Assembly (NCBI GenBank): GCA_027038835.1
Contig: JALWGC010000019.1
Location: forward strand, 24,868-88,867
DNA: 64,000 nucleotides
Reading direction: 5' to 3'
Source of the DNA: Helicobacteraceae bacterium
GTDB taxonomy: Bacteria > Campylobacterota > Campylobacteria > Campylobacterales > Sulfurimonadaceae
Numbering within the stretch: position 1 is the stretch's first letter; each line of letters begins with the position of its first letter. The notes beneath the pieces are model-generated. The model was not told where the DNA came from, made no database searches, and saw only the letters and a list, made by a program, of their open reading frames with translations. Positions 26,616 to 36,248 of the stretch are shown here, in pieces. A program made the position numbers and the translations under genes.

Positions 26616-28259
26616 ATGAACAAAGAGCACATAAAAACGACCGGTTTTTCTCTGGCAAAAGGGAAAGAACTTACGGGAGACGACTTTTTCGATGTCCAAA
26701 CCATCGGCAACATCACCGTTGCGATTGTGTGTGACGGTGTCGGAAGCGCACTCGGCGGTGCGCAGGCAAGCCAGCGGGTCGTGCGCTACATGATGAAAAA
26801 CTTCCGTATCCGACCGAAATCATGGAGTATCGAAAAAAGCATCAAAACGTTCATAAATTCCATCAACTCCATCTTATATGAAGAATCGCTCGTCGAATAC
26901 GAACGAAGTGAGCTTGTTACCACCTTGGCGATGGTCGTCATAGAGGGGAACAGGCTTTATGGTGCCAACGTCGGCGACAGCCGCGTGTACCTTTTGCGGG
27001 AGAACTCCCTCTCACAACTCTCCAAAGACCACGCCATGGAAGAAGAAGGATACGAAAACGTTCTCACTCAAGCTATCGGGATAACGAGCGAAGTGGAACC
27101 CTACTATTTCGAAAACAGTATCAAAAAAGATGACAAGATACTGCTTTGTAGCGACGGACTTTACAATATACTAAGCACGGAGGAAATACAAAAGTACATC
27201 CCTTTTGGAGCGACGAAATTGGTCAAACACGCTTCGAAAAAAGTCGATGACGACCTTCCAGACGACACGACTGCCGTTACGATCGATGTTCTTAAAGAAA
27301 ACGAAACGGTATATCTGAGAAACCAGAACTTGACGATTCCAGAAAAACTCAAACCAAACCAGAACATCGACGGCTACATTTTGGAAAAACCGCTTATCCA
27401 AAACGAACGCACATGGCTTGCGACGAAAAAAACGAAACAATACGTCTTAAAGTTCGCTCCCATTGAAGCGCTTGAAGATGAAACTCTGCTCGATATGTAC
27501 GTCAAAGAGGCATGGAACGCCAAACGGCTCAAAGCACCGTTTTTTCCAAAAGCGGTTATCCCGAAAAACAGAACCTACCGTTACTACGTTATGGAGCTTA
27601 TCCGGGGTGAATCGCTGGAAAACTATACCAAAAAGAACAAACATCTTTCTGTGGACGATACCGTCGAACTTGCAAGAACACTTTTGAAAATGTCTCAATA
27701 CCTTCTCAAATACGACCTCGTTCACGGCGATATAAAACCCGATAATATCATCATCGACAAAGAGGAAGAAAGCGATAACGCCAAATTCAAGATTATCGAC
27801 TTTGGAAGCGTTACGGAGGTGTTTTCTACAACTTCCAAAGCAGGCACACCCAGTTTTTTGGCACCTGAGCGTTTTTTGGGCGAAAGTATCAGCGAAGCGA
27901 GTGAAATCTTCTCCATCGGTGTCACTCTCTACCTCGCTCTAACTGGAAAATACCCATACGGCGAAATAGAACCGTTTCAAAACCCGACGTTCAAAGAAGC
28001 GAAAAAACCAAGCACTTACAACTCCAACATCCCTCAGTGGCTCGATAGCGTCATACTACGTGCTATCGCCATAGACAAAAAAGAGCGTTACGAGCATTAC
28101 AGCGAGATGGATTTCGAACTCAAGTACCCTAAAAAAGTCAAGCCTTATTTCAACAAAAACGTCTCTATAATAGAGCGAAATCCATATATGTTCTATCGTG
28201 TTGCTTTTACAATATCTTTTATCATAAATATACTCTTAATCTTTTTGATTATCCGTTAA
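26616..28259 (+). CDS. bifunctional PP2C phosphatase / Ser-Thr protein kinase, membrane-anchored
   Basis: Residues 1-230 are a PP2C-type phosphatase (GDDFFD, VCDGVGSALGG, NVGDSRVYLL, LCSDGLYN, DDTTAVTI), with the metal-binding aspartates in place. Residues about 245-510 are an eukaryote-like kinase: VHGDIKPDN catalytic loop, IDFGS in place of DFG, and APE in FLAPERF. The last 20 residues form a membrane helix. Similar fused proteins sit in nitrate-assimilation clusters of other proteobacteria, for example next to nasA/nirB in Pseudomonas. Its target is not known; NarK or the reductase are natural candidates. AAGGGA precedes the ATG. A terminator separates it from narK, so expression may be partly independent. 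Confidence 0.88.
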   Translation: MNKEHIKTTGFSLAKGKELTGDDFFDVQTIGNITVAIVCDGVGSALGGAQASQRVVRYMMKNFRIRPKSWSIEKSIKTFINSINSILYEESLVEYERSELVTTLAMVVIEGNRLYGANVGDSRVYLLRENSLSQLSKDHAMEEEGYENVLTQAIGITSEVEPYYFENSIKKDDKILLCSDGLYNILSTEEIQKYIPFGATKLVKHASKKVDDDLPDDTTAVTIDVLKENETVYLRNQNLTIPEKLKPNQNIDGYILEKPLIQNERTWLATKKTKQYVLKFAPIEALEDETLLDMYVKEAWNAKRLKAPFFPKAVIPKNRTYRYYVMELIRGESLENYTKKNKHLSVDDTVELARTLLKMSQYLLKYDLVHGDIKPDNIIIDKEEESDNAKFKIIDFGSVTEVFSTTSKAGTPSFLAPERFLGESISEASEIFSIGVTLYLALTGKYPYGEIEPFQNPTFKEAKKPSTYNSNIPQWLDSVILRAIAIDKKERYEHYSEMDFELKYPKKVKPYFNKNVSIIERNPYMFYRVAFTISFIINILLIFLIIR

Positions 28260-28301
28260 AGGATAATTTTTCTTAACTAATCTTCAGATATAATTATATT
28301 T

Positions 28302-28652
28302 ATGATAAAGTTTATTTATCTATTTATATCTATTTCTCCTATTGCTTGGAATGTCGAGGCGGCTTCCCTCCTATTCAATGGCAACTGTGCCACGTGCCAT
28401 TTTACCCATAAAGCCGTCTCGGCACCCTCCGTCGATGAGATACGCGCGCGATACCTCCAAGCTTTTCCAACCAAAACAGAGTTTGTCGCCTACATGACCA
28501 ACTGGGTGACAAACCCCAAAAAAGAAACTTCCCTTATGCATGATAAAATAGAAAAATACGGCCTAATGCCCCAAATGGCGTTTGAAAAAGATGTCGTCAA
28601 AGAGATAGCGGAATATATTTACAATGGAGATGTAGAAGCTACCACGAGGTAG
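28302..28652 (+). CDS. small monohaem cytochrome c, periplasmic
   Basis: The 116-residue protein has a signal peptide (MIKFIYLFISISPIAWNVEA) and one haem site, CATCH, near residue 29. A methionine in LMPQMAF could be the sixth ligand. This is a class I-like cytochrome c with a helical C-terminus (VVKEIAEYIYNG). It lies 42 bases after the kinase gene and converges on the nap operon, so its partner could be either system. No specific function can be assigned. Confidence 0.75.
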   Translation: MIKFIYLFISISPIAWNVEAASLLFNGNCATCHFTHKAVSAPSVDEIRARYLQAFPTKTEFVAYMTNWVTNPKKETSLMHDKIEKYGLMPQMAFEKDVVKEIAEYIYNGDVEATTR

Positions 28653-28660
28653 TAGTAGCT

Positions 28661-28960
28661 TTATTGTTCTTTCGGTGTTGCGACAGGCGTTATAAAGTCA
28701 CCCCTTTCCTCTTCGATTTTAGCTCGCTTTTCCGCCATAAGTGTACGTACTTCATCCATAAAAGCCGGATGCAAATCTTCATCTTTGAACCATTTCACCT
28801 CGTCGATATGACCGCCGTAGTCATCCCCTAAAAGTTCTATTTTCTCTTCGAACTCATCGAGGTCTTTACACACCTCTACCCTGCCATCGGTCGTATCTTT
28901 TAGTTCTATGAACCATCCACCCGCGTTGTCGTTTTTGATTGTCGCTTCGAAAACTACCAT
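28661..28960 (-). CDS. small acidic protein at the end of the nap operon, unknown function
   Basis: The 99-residue protein is soluble and rich in Asp and Glu (EFEEKIELLGDDYGGHIDEVKWFKD region). It has no signal peptide and no cysteine pairs. It starts 10 bases after napD and so belongs to the nap transcript. I do not recognise the family. The position suggests a role in Nap maturation or an accessory role, but this is guesswork. Confidence 0.65.
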   Translation of the reverse strand: MVVFEATIKNDNAGGWFIELKDTTDGRVEVCKDLDEFEEKIELLGDDYGGHIDEVKWFKDEDLHPAFMDEVRTLMAEKRAKIEEERGDFITPVATPKEQ

Positions 28961-28970
28961 CGTATCCCTT

Positions 28971-29351
28971 TTACTCTTTTTTCATCGCTTCGGCGAACGT
29001 CTCTAAATCTTTTTTCTTCAAATCTCCGTTATAGGAAATCTCTTCGACGGGGATATTCTCATCTTGCAGTACTTTAGGCACGGCATCTCTGTTGTTGAGC
29101 ACTTGCATATGCTCGTCAAGTTCGTCCTCACTGTACGCCATTTGCATATCGGCAGCTATAACATGCGGTATTGCCTCTATAACACGCAACTTCTTCAGCT
29201 CTTCGGAAACCCCTTCACCCTCGATTGTAACGATGATGCGCCCTTTTGCATCATGCAGATGGTAATCGCACACTCCACTTTTTTTCAAATCCTCTACAAC
29301 TTTCTCTACAAATTCGGGTCTTGTTTGTACCACAATGCTTGAAATGTTCAT
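28971..29351 (-). CDS. napD: nitrate reductase maturation chaperone NapD
   Basis: NapD binds the Tat signal peptide of NapA in the cytoplasm and holds back export until the molybdenum cofactor is in place. The protein starts MNISSIVVQTRPEFVEKVVEDL, with the ferredoxin-like beta-alpha-beta fold of NapD, and GRIIVTIEGEG as the second strand pair. At 126 residues it is longer than the roughly 90-residue enteric form; the extra C-terminal part (DVKKKDLETFAEA-like) is seen in Campylobacterota. AGAAGGAGAG precedes the start. Confidence 0.88.
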   Translation of the reverse strand: MNISSIVVQTRPEFVEKVVEDLKKSGVCDYHLHDAKGRIIVTIEGEGVSEELKKLRVIEAIPHVIAADMQMAYSEDELDEHMQVLNNRDAVPKVLQDENIPVEEISYNGDLKKKDLETFAEAMKKE

Positions 29352-29364
29352 TTTTTCTCTCCTT

Positions 29365-30321
29365 CTATTTTAGCTTATACAAATTTATCGTATCGTTATT
29401 GGCAACGACAAACACCTGCTTATCGTTGTCGAAAAAAATAATCGAGACGATTTTCGAGCTGTTTTTTACCAGTTTCGCTTTATCCACTTTCGATGTCGTA
29501 TCGAACAAAACGACATTGTTATCGACATCGACCGAAGCGGCGGCGGTTTTAGCATCGCTTGAAAGCGCAACGCTATAGATGAAAAAGCTGTATGTTTTTT
29601 CGTAAGATTTATAACTCTTCGCATCGTAGATACCCACTTTTTTATCTTTGCCACCGGTGATGATGGTATTTTTTCTCCAGTCTATTCCAAACACTTCGTC
29701 TTTGTTGATGCCGGGAAAATGTTTGACAACCTTTCCGTCTTTGAGCGAAACGATATTGACATCGCCGCTTTCATCCGCTGTTGCTACTTCGGTTTTATCA
29801 TCATTTAGCGCGAAATTGGAGAACTTCGACATCGTTATCTGTTCTTGCCAAAGCGTTTTTCTCGATTTGACGTCATAAAGCATGTAAACGTTGCTTAGTT
29901 GTGCGAGCAAAACGGTAGTATCGCTCACAAACTTCGCCTTGACGATGTAGAGTTTGTCTTTTTTGTCCAGTATATGTTCCAATTTTCCATCTTTATAAAC
30001 ATCGAGCCTGCTATAACCGTTGACATCTTGCGAAAGTATCAAAATGCCATGCTTGGAAACATCGACGCTAAAAACTTCCGAGTCTATCACATCCCCCATA
30101 AAATCGGTGATTTTAGTTAAAGATATCTCTTTTTTTACTTTAGCCGTTTTTACATCGAGAATATCGACTTTCCCGTTTGCCGTACCGACATACAGTTTTT
30201 CATTTTTGTAAATGGCATCGTTGATATTGCCGTTTACCTTATAAATTTTTTGCGGTTTTATCTCACGTGCGACAAGCGCCGTTACCGATAGTAAAACGAT
30301 AAGAAGCGTTTTTCTAAACAT
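29365..30321 (-). CDS. napL: NapL, periplasmic beta-propeller protein of the Nap system
   Basis: A signal peptide (MFRKTLLIVLLSVTALVA) precedes WD40-like repeats such as DAIYKNEKLYVGTANGKVDILD, NDDKTEVATADESGDVNIV, and DAKTAAASVDVDNNVVLFD. NapL occurs only in the nap operons of Campylobacterota, between napF and napD as here. In related species its loss lowers nitrate reductase activity modestly; the mechanism is not established. The gene overlaps napF by 8 bases. Confidence 0.85.
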   Translation of the reverse strand: MFRKTLLIVLLSVTALVAREIKPQKIYKVNGNINDAIYKNEKLYVGTANGKVDILDVKTAKVKKEISLTKITDFMGDVIDSEVFSVDVSKHGILILSQDVNGYSRLDVYKDGKLEHILDKKDKLYIVKAKFVSDTTVLLAQLSNVYMLYDVKSRKTLWQEQITMSKFSNFALNDDKTEVATADESGDVNIVSLKDGKVVKHFPGINKDEVFGIDWRKNTIITGGKDKKVGIYDAKSYKSYEKTYSFFIYSVALSSDAKTAAASVDVDNNVVLFDTTSKVDKAKLVKNSSKIVSIIFFDNDKQVFVVANNDTINLYKLK

Positions 30322-30817
30322 CGTCGTTTTCCTTTACTTTTTCTTTGATAATTATAGCCTCAGTTGGACAATACTTGATACAAAACCCGCAAGCGGTACA
30401 TCTGTCTGTCACGATTTCCGGATAGAACATCCCGCTAAATTCTATGGCATTGTCCAAGCAGGGGTCTTTGCAGCTAAAACAGATGTTTTTCGACCAACTC
30501 ATACATTTTTTCGGATCGATATACACTTCTACGTCGATATCGCTTTTGTACTCCAACTGCAAAACACCCTCTGGACATACATTGGCACATTCGTCACAAA
30601 AAGTACACCCGCTAATCGAAAAATCGAGATACGGTGTTTTATCTTCAGCGATTTTGATGATATGCGTTTCACATTTATCGGCACACAACCCTGCACACTC
30701 CATACATTTTGCAAAATCTTCCGTGTTTGAAAAGTACGCTGGACGTGCTACGACCTCCTTTTTTTTCGGCATCTGTATAGACTGTGTAAGGTTTTTGAAA
30801 AAATCTCTTCTCTCCAT
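30314..30817 (-). CDS. napF: ferredoxin-type protein NapF
   Basis: NapF is a cytoplasmic iron-sulfur protein thought to help mature NapA. Several cysteine groups are visible: CMECAGLCADKC, CTFCDECANVCPEGV, CMSWSKNICFSCKDPC, and CTACGFCIKYCPTEA. The 167-residue length fits. The N-terminus MERRDFFKNLTQS has an RRxFF pattern like a Tat motif but no hydrophobic stretch. It is separated from napB by 81 bases that hold a hairpin. Confidence 0.9.
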   Translation of the reverse strand: MERRDFFKNLTQSIQMPKKKEVVARPAYFSNTEDFAKCMECAGLCADKCETHIIKIAEDKTPYLDFSISGCTFCDECANVCPEGVLQLEYKSDIDVEVYIDPKKCMSWSKNICFSCKDPCLDNAIEFSGMFYPEIVTDRCTACGFCIKYCPTEAIIIKEKVKENDDV

Positions 30818-30859
30818 TTTCTCTCGATTTATAGATTGTTTGTTAGTGGGTATGATGGC

Positions 30860-30880
30860 AAAAAGCCAAAACGGCTTTTT
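30860..30880 (-). terminator. intra-operon hairpin between napB and napF
   Basis: AAAAAGCC-GTTTT-GGCTTTTT on the minus strand gives an 8-bp stem whose 3' arm ends in a T-run, the shape of a Rho-independent terminator. It lies within the nap operon, 19 bases after napB ends, so it may be a partial terminator or a 3' stabiliser. Confidence 0.6.
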
Positions 30881-30898
30881 GTCCTTTTGTGCAAGCTG

Positions 30899-31585
30899 TT
30901 AGTTTGCAGGGATTTTGATGTGCTCCATAAATTTATCACCTTGCCAAGATGATTTGAACGCACCTTTAGGGTCGGTGTATTGAGCTTGGAATTTGTTCTC
31001 TACAAGTGGGTTGAGTTTCGCTTGCGGTGCGTGGCACTGCGTACAGTTGTATCTACCCATGTAGAGTTTTTTCATCGGTTTGATAGAAACGTTTTTCAAC
31101 TCTTCCGATGAAGTGTTTTTGATAGGTTTACCATTTTTATAAATTACACCGTTTTTAACAGTCGTTTTCGGTCTAAAGTCCGTAAAGTGAGATGTTGGAA
31201 TCGGTGTTGCGCCTACTGCAGGAGCGACATCTGGCATATGGCATCCAAGACACTGGTTGTTACCCATCTTGATAGGTACCAAACCTACGACACTGTGTGG
31301 AATCATCGGTGGTGCGTCTTGGTAAGCACGCTTAAATTTTTTCGAAGTTCCCGGTGCTGCATCGGTGTATTCAACTTTTGGAGGAACTACAGTCGTTTCA
31401 TCTTCCAAATCAACGTTTCTATAGCTTAGTTGTTTATCTGAAACCAAAGGCTTTACAACCTCTTTTTTTACAACTTTCGCTTCAGCTTTGGCAGGTGCCG
31501 CCTGTTCCGCGCCACAACCGGTAAACAGCAAAAACGCACTTGCAGCGACTGCCGTGCTTATGCCGAGTTTTGTTAGTACTTTCAT
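30899..31585 (-). CDS. napB: dihaem cytochrome NapB, electron-transfer subunit
   Basis: NapB hands electrons to NapA in the periplasm. Two haem sites are present, CLGCH and CTQCH, with the family stretches DAPPMIPHSVVG and VGATPIPTSHFTDFRP between them. The N-terminus ends in LLFTGCG, a good lipoprotein box, so the protein may be lipid-anchored rather than soluble; a linker rich in Ala and Lys follows. At 228 residues it is longer than enteric NapB. AAGGAG precedes the ATG. It follows napH with no spacing. Confidence 0.93.
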   Translation of the reverse strand: MKVLTKLGISTAVAASAFLLFTGCGAEQAAPAKAEAKVVKKEVVKPLVSDKQLSYRNVDLEDETTVVPPKVEYTDAAPGTSKKFKRAYQDAPPMIPHSVVGLVPIKMGNNQCLGCHMPDVAPAVGATPIPTSHFTDFRPKTTVKNGVIYKNGKPIKNTSSEELKNVSIKPMKKLYMGRYNCTQCHAPQAKLNPLVENKFQAQYTDPKGAFKSSWQGDKFMEHIKIPAN

Positions 31586-32401
31586 CTATTTCTCCTTTTT
31601 AACTTGTTGTGCGAAACTTCGTATGTGGAAGTTCAGCGCATCATCGTTACATACTTCTATACATCGTGCACAGTTCGTGCACTCACCCGATAAAACGGGT
31701 ATGGATTCTTTCCCGATCATAAATAGAACCTGATGTTCCGGACACACCTCTTTACAGTGCATACACTCGGTACATTTCTCCGCGTCATGTGTAACGCGAA
31801 TCAGGCTAAATCTCCCTATGGTCGAGTAAAATCCTCCAAGCGGGCAAACATACCCGCACCATCCGTTTTTCAAAATAAACAGATCGAACAGAAAAACGCT
31901 CAGTGCAGCCGCCCAGCCAAAGCCAAGTCCAAAAACGATCCCACGGTGTAGCATCGAGATAGGGGAAACGAACTCGAATGCCGCGACACCTAAGAGATAG
32001 GACAAAATAAGGCTAAGCCCAAGCACCCAGTAGCGTGCGTTACGATAAACCGGCGGTTTTTTGGCGACTTGGTTCATACGAAGCTTCCTTCTTAACCAGT
32101 TCGCCGCATCGGTTACCATGTTTATAGGACATACCCATGAACAAAAAGCACGCCCACCGATAAGTGCATACAAAACGGTTATGATAACCGCTCCAATGAT
32201 CACATCACTCGCTAACGTCGCACCTGCTACAGTCATCTGTAAAACCGCATACGGATCGGCTAGGGGAATCTTCTCAAAGAGTTTCGAAGCACTCAAGTTC
32301 CCCTCAAGTACTTTCCAACCCCAAAAATTCGCACCTACATACAGCAGCATCACACCGATCTGAGTCAGGCGTCTTAGTATCATATACTTATGTTTAATCA
32401 T
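31586..32401 (-). CDS. napH: quinol dehydrogenase membrane component NapH
   Basis: NapH is a polytopic membrane protein that, with NapG, passes electrons from menaquinol toward NapB where NapC is missing. Four to five hydrophobic helices are visible, with CSWVCP and CGYVCPLGG motifs after helices, and two C-terminal [4Fe-4S] sites (CTECMHCKEVCPEH; CTNCARCIEVCND). The gene overlaps napG by 8 bases. Confidence 0.93.
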   Translation of the reverse strand: MIKHKYMILRRLTQIGVMLLYVGANFWGWKVLEGNLSASKLFEKIPLADPYAVLQMTVAGATLASDVIIGAVIITVLYALIGGRAFCSWVCPINMVTDAANWLRRKLRMNQVAKKPPVYRNARYWVLGLSLILSYLLGVAAFEFVSPISMLHRGIVFGLGFGWAAALSVFLFDLFILKNGWCGYVCPLGGFYSTIGRFSLIRVTHDAEKCTECMHCKEVCPEHQVLFMIGKESIPVLSGECTNCARCIEVCNDDALNFHIRSFAQQVKKEK

Positions 32402-33188
32402 CTAAGAGCCCTCCCATGTCGTTGAGTGTATCGACCGCTTTTTTCTCGCTTCTTGGAGTTACGGTGTGGATTTCATGCGCGTTTTCAAGACGTTTTTCAT
32501 CTTTTTTATCCCAACCTTTGACATAATGCGTACCGACTTCACCCATAACGAGCTCTCTTGGACGCACTATGATAGCCGGTTTTTTCGTAACACAAGCATG
32601 TTCACACATACCGCAACCCGTGCAGTAGTCAGGATCGACGATCGGTTTAAGATACGCATGCTTACCGGTACGGTCGTTTTTGTCGTACTCGAGATAAAGC
32701 GCTTTGTCCATCACCGGACATGCACGATAACACGCATCGCACTGGATACCCCAAAAGGCTATACAGTTTTTCTCATCGACTATGGCGACCCCCATGTCGG
32801 CTTTGTTGATGTCCAGCTTACCGTCAGTCGAAACGCTTTCTACATCGAGCGCTCCGGTTGGACAAGCAGGTACACACGGGATGTCGGTGCACATATAGCA
32901 AGGAACGTCACGCGGCTCGAAATACGGCGTACCGATTGGGATGTTCTCCCCGGGGCTTGCGAGTTTGAGCGTATCGTATGGACACGCTTCGACACACATA
33001 CCGCATTTGATACACGTTTTGAGAAAGTCTTTCCCTTTAAGTGCGCCCGGCGGACGAAGGGCAAGTTTGTTCGCTACCGCTTCATCTACGTACGCACTCC
33101 AAATGAACCCACCAAAAGCAAGAAGACCGACGTCTCTTGCCATGGTGAGGAGAAACTTTCTTCTATCGTTCCCTGCATCGTTTTTCAT
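32394..33188 (-). CDS. napG: ferredoxin-type protein NapG
   Basis: NapG is a periplasmic four-cluster ferredoxin working with NapH. The N-terminus has a Tat motif (DRRKFLLTMARDVGLLAFGG). Cysteine groups follow: CIKCGMCVEACP, CYMCTDIPCVPACP, CIAFWGIQCDACYRACP and CTGCGMCEHACV. It lies 15 bases after napA, the usual order in this phylum. Confidence 0.93.
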   Translation of the reverse strand: MKNDAGNDRRKFLLTMARDVGLLAFGGFIWSAYVDEAVANKLALRPPGALKGKDFLKTCIKCGMCVEACPYDTLKLASPGENIPIGTPYFEPRDVPCYMCTDIPCVPACPTGALDVESVSTDGKLDINKADMGVAIVDEKNCIAFWGIQCDACYRACPVMDKALYLEYDKNDRTGKHAYLKPIVDPDYCTGCGMCEHACVTKKPAIIVRPRELVMGEVGTHYVKGWDKKDEKRLENAHEIHTVTPRSEKKAVDTLNDMGGLLDD

Positions 33189-33203
33189 CTATCTCTTTCC
33201 TGC

Positions 33204-36050
33204 TTACGCTTTGTAGATTTTAACCGCACATTTTTTGTAGTCGGTTTGTTTAGACATCGGACAAGTCGCATCGAGCGTAACTTTGTTGATAAATACACGC
33301 TCATCGAACCATGGAACGAACACTAACGTTCTTGGAGGTCTGTTACGTCCTCTTGTCTCGACACGTGCTTTTACGCGACCACGGCGAGATTCGATCCAAC
33401 AAAGATCACCTTGTTTGAGACCTTTTTCTTCTGCCGTTTTTGGATGCATATAACAAAGTGCTTCCGGTACCGCTCTATAGAGTTCCGGAACTCTCATAGT
33501 CATCGTACCACTATGCCAGTGCTCAAGCACACGTCCCGTACATAGCCAAGTGTCGTACTCTGCATCCGGAATTTCCGGTGGCTGCATGTAAGGGCGAGCG
33601 AAGATTTTCGCTTTGTCTGGAAGTGGTGTTTTCTTTTTGTCCGTAATTCCGGTAAGTGTACCTTTTGGAAGTGCTTTTGCAAGCGGTCCGTAGAATGCGA
33701 ACTCACTACCTCTTCCGTTTTCTTTCGCGTGTTTAGCTGCATATGGGTCGTACTTGACGTTGAATCTCCATGCAGTCTCTTTACCGTTGACAACCGGCCA
33801 TTTAAGCCCTCTAACTTTATGGTAGGTAACGAAGTCTGCAAGGTCGTGTCCATGACCTCTACCAAACCAAGCGTACTCTTCGAAGAGATACTGATGGATC
33901 ATAAATCCATACCCTTTGAACACTTTACCGTCACTTCCGACAACGTTTCTTTCATCTCCAAGACATTCAGTATTGTCATACCCTTTTTGTGGGAAGGAGT
34001 TAAGATCGATTTTGTACGATTTCGCTCTATCGTTGGCAAAGAGGATCTCAAACATCGTAGTGTCCGGTTTGTAACCCATAGCGTACGCTTTTTTACGAAC
34101 ATCTGGAAGCTTTTTACCGTTTCTTAGAGTGTATCCACCCCAGAGATCATCGACGGTAAATCTTTTTGAAAGCTCTACCCACTGCCATGTATCACTCATC
34201 GCATCACCGACAGGCAGAACTTGTTGTCTCCAGTGTTGTGTACGACGCTCTGCGTTTCCGTACGCTCCCCATTTTTCATAAATCATAGCCGATGGCAAGA
34301 TAAGGTCGGAAACTTTTGCACTAATTCCGGGATAACCGTCAGACGTTACGATGAAGTTGTCCATCGTTCTTGCCGCTTTGATCCAGTGTTTCGCACTCGC
34401 AGAGTCTTGGTACGCGTTACATACGTTCACCCAAGCGAATTTCACGACACCGTCTTCTATGTCTCTGTGGATTTTCATAATGTGCTGATTACCGACAGGG
34501 TTGAGCGTACCTTCTGGAATCTGCCATTTTTTCTCGACGATTTTTCTGTGTTTTGGGTTTTTGACCATCATATCTGCCGGAAGTCTGTGGCAGAACGTAC
34601 CAACTTCACGTGCCGTACCACAAGCTGATGGCTGACCTGTTAGCGAGAACGCTCCAGAACCCGGTTTTGCTTGTTTGTTAAGAAGGAAGTGAACGTTGTA
34701 TGACAAAGTATTATCCCAAGTACCTCTTGTGTGTTGGTTCATACCCATCGTCCAGAAAGAGACCACTTTTCTATCTTTTTCTATGTAGAGCGCTGCGAGG
34801 TCTTGGAGTTTTTTCTTGAAGCTCTCGATAGACTCGTCCGGATCACCTTTAGCAACTCTTGCTACATAATCAAGCGTATAAGGTGCGAGAGATTTTTTGT
34901 ACTCTTCGAAACTGATTTCCCAGTGTTTGAGGGTTCCCGGAGTATGGTGCATCTCATCACCCGCTTTGTATCCATACGGTGCAAGCGCCGGTGCTTCGTC
35001 TTCGCTAACTTTATGCACCATCTCTTGACGGATAGTTTGCATCTCTTTAGCGCTGTATTTCCCTGCACTACCATCTGGTCTCTCAGGTGTTAGAGATTTC
35101 TCCCCTTTTCTTCTCATACCGTAACCGATGTTGACTGGACCGGCTGTAAAGATGATGTTTTTCTTGATGAAATCCCAATCGATCGCTTCAGGATGGTTGT
35201 AAACAATCTCACGAGCGAGGTAGTTCCACAAAAGAAGGTCTGTTTGTGGCTTGAAGATGATGTTGAAGTCCCCAAGGTCGCACGTTCTGTGTGTATATGT
35301 TTGGATGTTGACAACTTTTACGTTATCAGGATCACTTAGTTTTCTGTCCGTAACACGAGACCAAAGGATCGGGTGCATCTCCGCCATATTCGAACCCCAA
35401 GTTACGATAGTATCGGTAAGTTCGATATCGTCGTAACAACCTGACGGCTCATCTATACCGAATGTCTGATAGAAACCGACAACCGCAGATGCCATACAGT
35501 GACGAGCGTTTGGATCGATTGCGTTGGAGCGGAAACCGCCTTTCATCATTTTTTGTGCTGCGTATCCTTCCATGATGGTGTATTGACCGGAAGCAAATAC
35601 CGCTACCCCTTCAGGACCGCTTGCTTTGAGCGCTTTTCTGATGTGTTTTTCCATCTCGTCAAACGCACGTTTCCAAGAAACAGGAGCGAATTTACCATGT
35701 TTGTCGAATTCCCCTTTTTCGTTTACACGAAGAAGTGGAGTTGTCAGTCTGTCCGCTCCGTACATGATTTTCGCGTTGAAGTAACCCTTGATACAGTTAA
35801 GACCACGGTTAACCGGTGCTGCCGGGTCACCTTTGACCGCTACGATCTTGCGATCTTTTCCTTCACCCGTAGTTGCAAGCATGATACCACAACCGGTACC
35901 GCAGAATCTACAAGCCGCCTTATCCCATCTCCATCCAGCCTCAGCGTTTCCAGCTGCCGCTTCGAGTTCGCTAGGTACTTGCATACCTATCGCTGCAGCT
36001 GCACTTGCAGCGGCTGAACTTTTGAGAAATTCTCTTCTAGTGAGTGCCAT
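33204..36050 (-). CDS. napA: periplasmic nitrate reductase catalytic subunit NapA
   Basis: NapA reduces nitrate to nitrite in the periplasm with a molybdenum bis-guanine dinucleotide cofactor and one [4Fe-4S] cluster. The Tat signal [17 protein letters not shown] is at residues 4-20. The cluster site is CRFCGTGC with a later Cys in GLNCIKGYF. The molybdenum-ligand cysteine is in [18 protein letters not shown]. At 948 residues it matches the long NapA of Campylobacterota. AGGAG precedes the start. It is first in the operon, and an FNR-type box lies upstream. It respires nitrate, unlike the cytoplasmic NasA 10 kb away. Confidence 0.97.
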   Translation of the reverse strand: MALTRREFLKSSAAASAAAAIGMQVPSELEAAAGNAEAGWRWDKAACRFCGTGCGIMLATTGEGKDRKIVAVKGDPAAPVNRGLNCIKGYFNAKIMYGADRLTTPLLRVNEKGEFDKHGKFAPVSWKRAFDEMEKHIRKALKASGPEGVAVFASGQYTIMEGYAAQKMMKGGFRSNAIDPNARHCMASAVVGFYQTFGIDEPSGCYDDIELTDTIVTWGSNMAEMHPILWSRVTDRKLSDPDNVKVVNIQTYTHRTCDLGDFNIIFKPQTDLLLWNYLAREIVYNHPEAIDWDFIKKNIIFTAGPVNIGYGMRRKGEKSLTPERPDGSAGKYSAKEMQTIRQEMVHKVSEDEAPALAPYGYKAGDEMHHTPGTLKHWEISFEEYKKSLAPYTLDYVARVAKGDPDESIESFKKKLQDLAALYIEKDRKVVSFWTMGMNQHTRGTWDNTLSYNVHFLLNKQAKPGSGAFSLTGQPSACGTAREVGTFCHRLPADMMVKNPKHRKIVEKKWQIPEGTLNPVGNQHIMKIHRDIEDGVVKFAWVNVCNAYQDSASAKHWIKAARTMDNFIVTSDGYPGISAKVSDLILPSAMIYEKWGAYGNAERRTQHWRQQVLPVGDAMSDTWQWVELSKRFTVDDLWGGYTLRNGKKLPDVRKKAYAMGYKPDTTMFEILFANDRAKSYKIDLNSFPQKGYDNTECLGDERNVVGSDGKVFKGYGFMIHQYLFEEYAWFGRGHGHDLADFVTYHKVRGLKWPVVNGKETAWRFNVKYDPYAAKHAKENGRGSEFAFYGPLAKALPKGTLTGITDKKKTPLPDKAKIFARPYMQPPEIPDAEYDTWLCTGRVLEHWHSGTMTMRVPELYRAVPEALCYMHPKTAEEKGLKQGDLCWIESRRGRVKARVETRGRNRPPRTLVFVPWFDERVFINKVTLDATCPMSKQTDYKKCAVKIYKA

Positions 36051-36119
36051 TTTTTCTCCTACTACTTGAAATTATGCTTAAAGCAACAAGACTGCCCCAA
36101 ACACATAAGTTTCGGTACA

Positions 36120-36161
36120 ATTCTACTCCAATATAGAAAAACTTTTTTTGACTAACATCAA
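36120..36161 (-). promoter_or_regulatory. napA promoter with FNR-type box
   Basis: On the minus strand TTGATGTTAGTCAA (36161-36148) matches TTGAT-N4-ATCAA in 9 of 10 positions. TAGAAT (36125-36120) follows exactly 22 bases later, which places the box at about -41.5, the classical class II activator position. Confidence 0.75.
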
Positions 36162-36248
36162 GAAAATAGTTCCGTTTCAAAAGATTTTTTTAAGAAAAAT
36201 CGGGAAAACGGCTAATTTTCTATATGCTGATGGATTTTGAGGGGTGGA

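Noticed and set aside
32466..33326. A 286-codon plus-strand open frame opposite napG and the end of napA
   Set aside because: It is the shadow of two well-supported nap genes, with no homology pattern or ribosome site.
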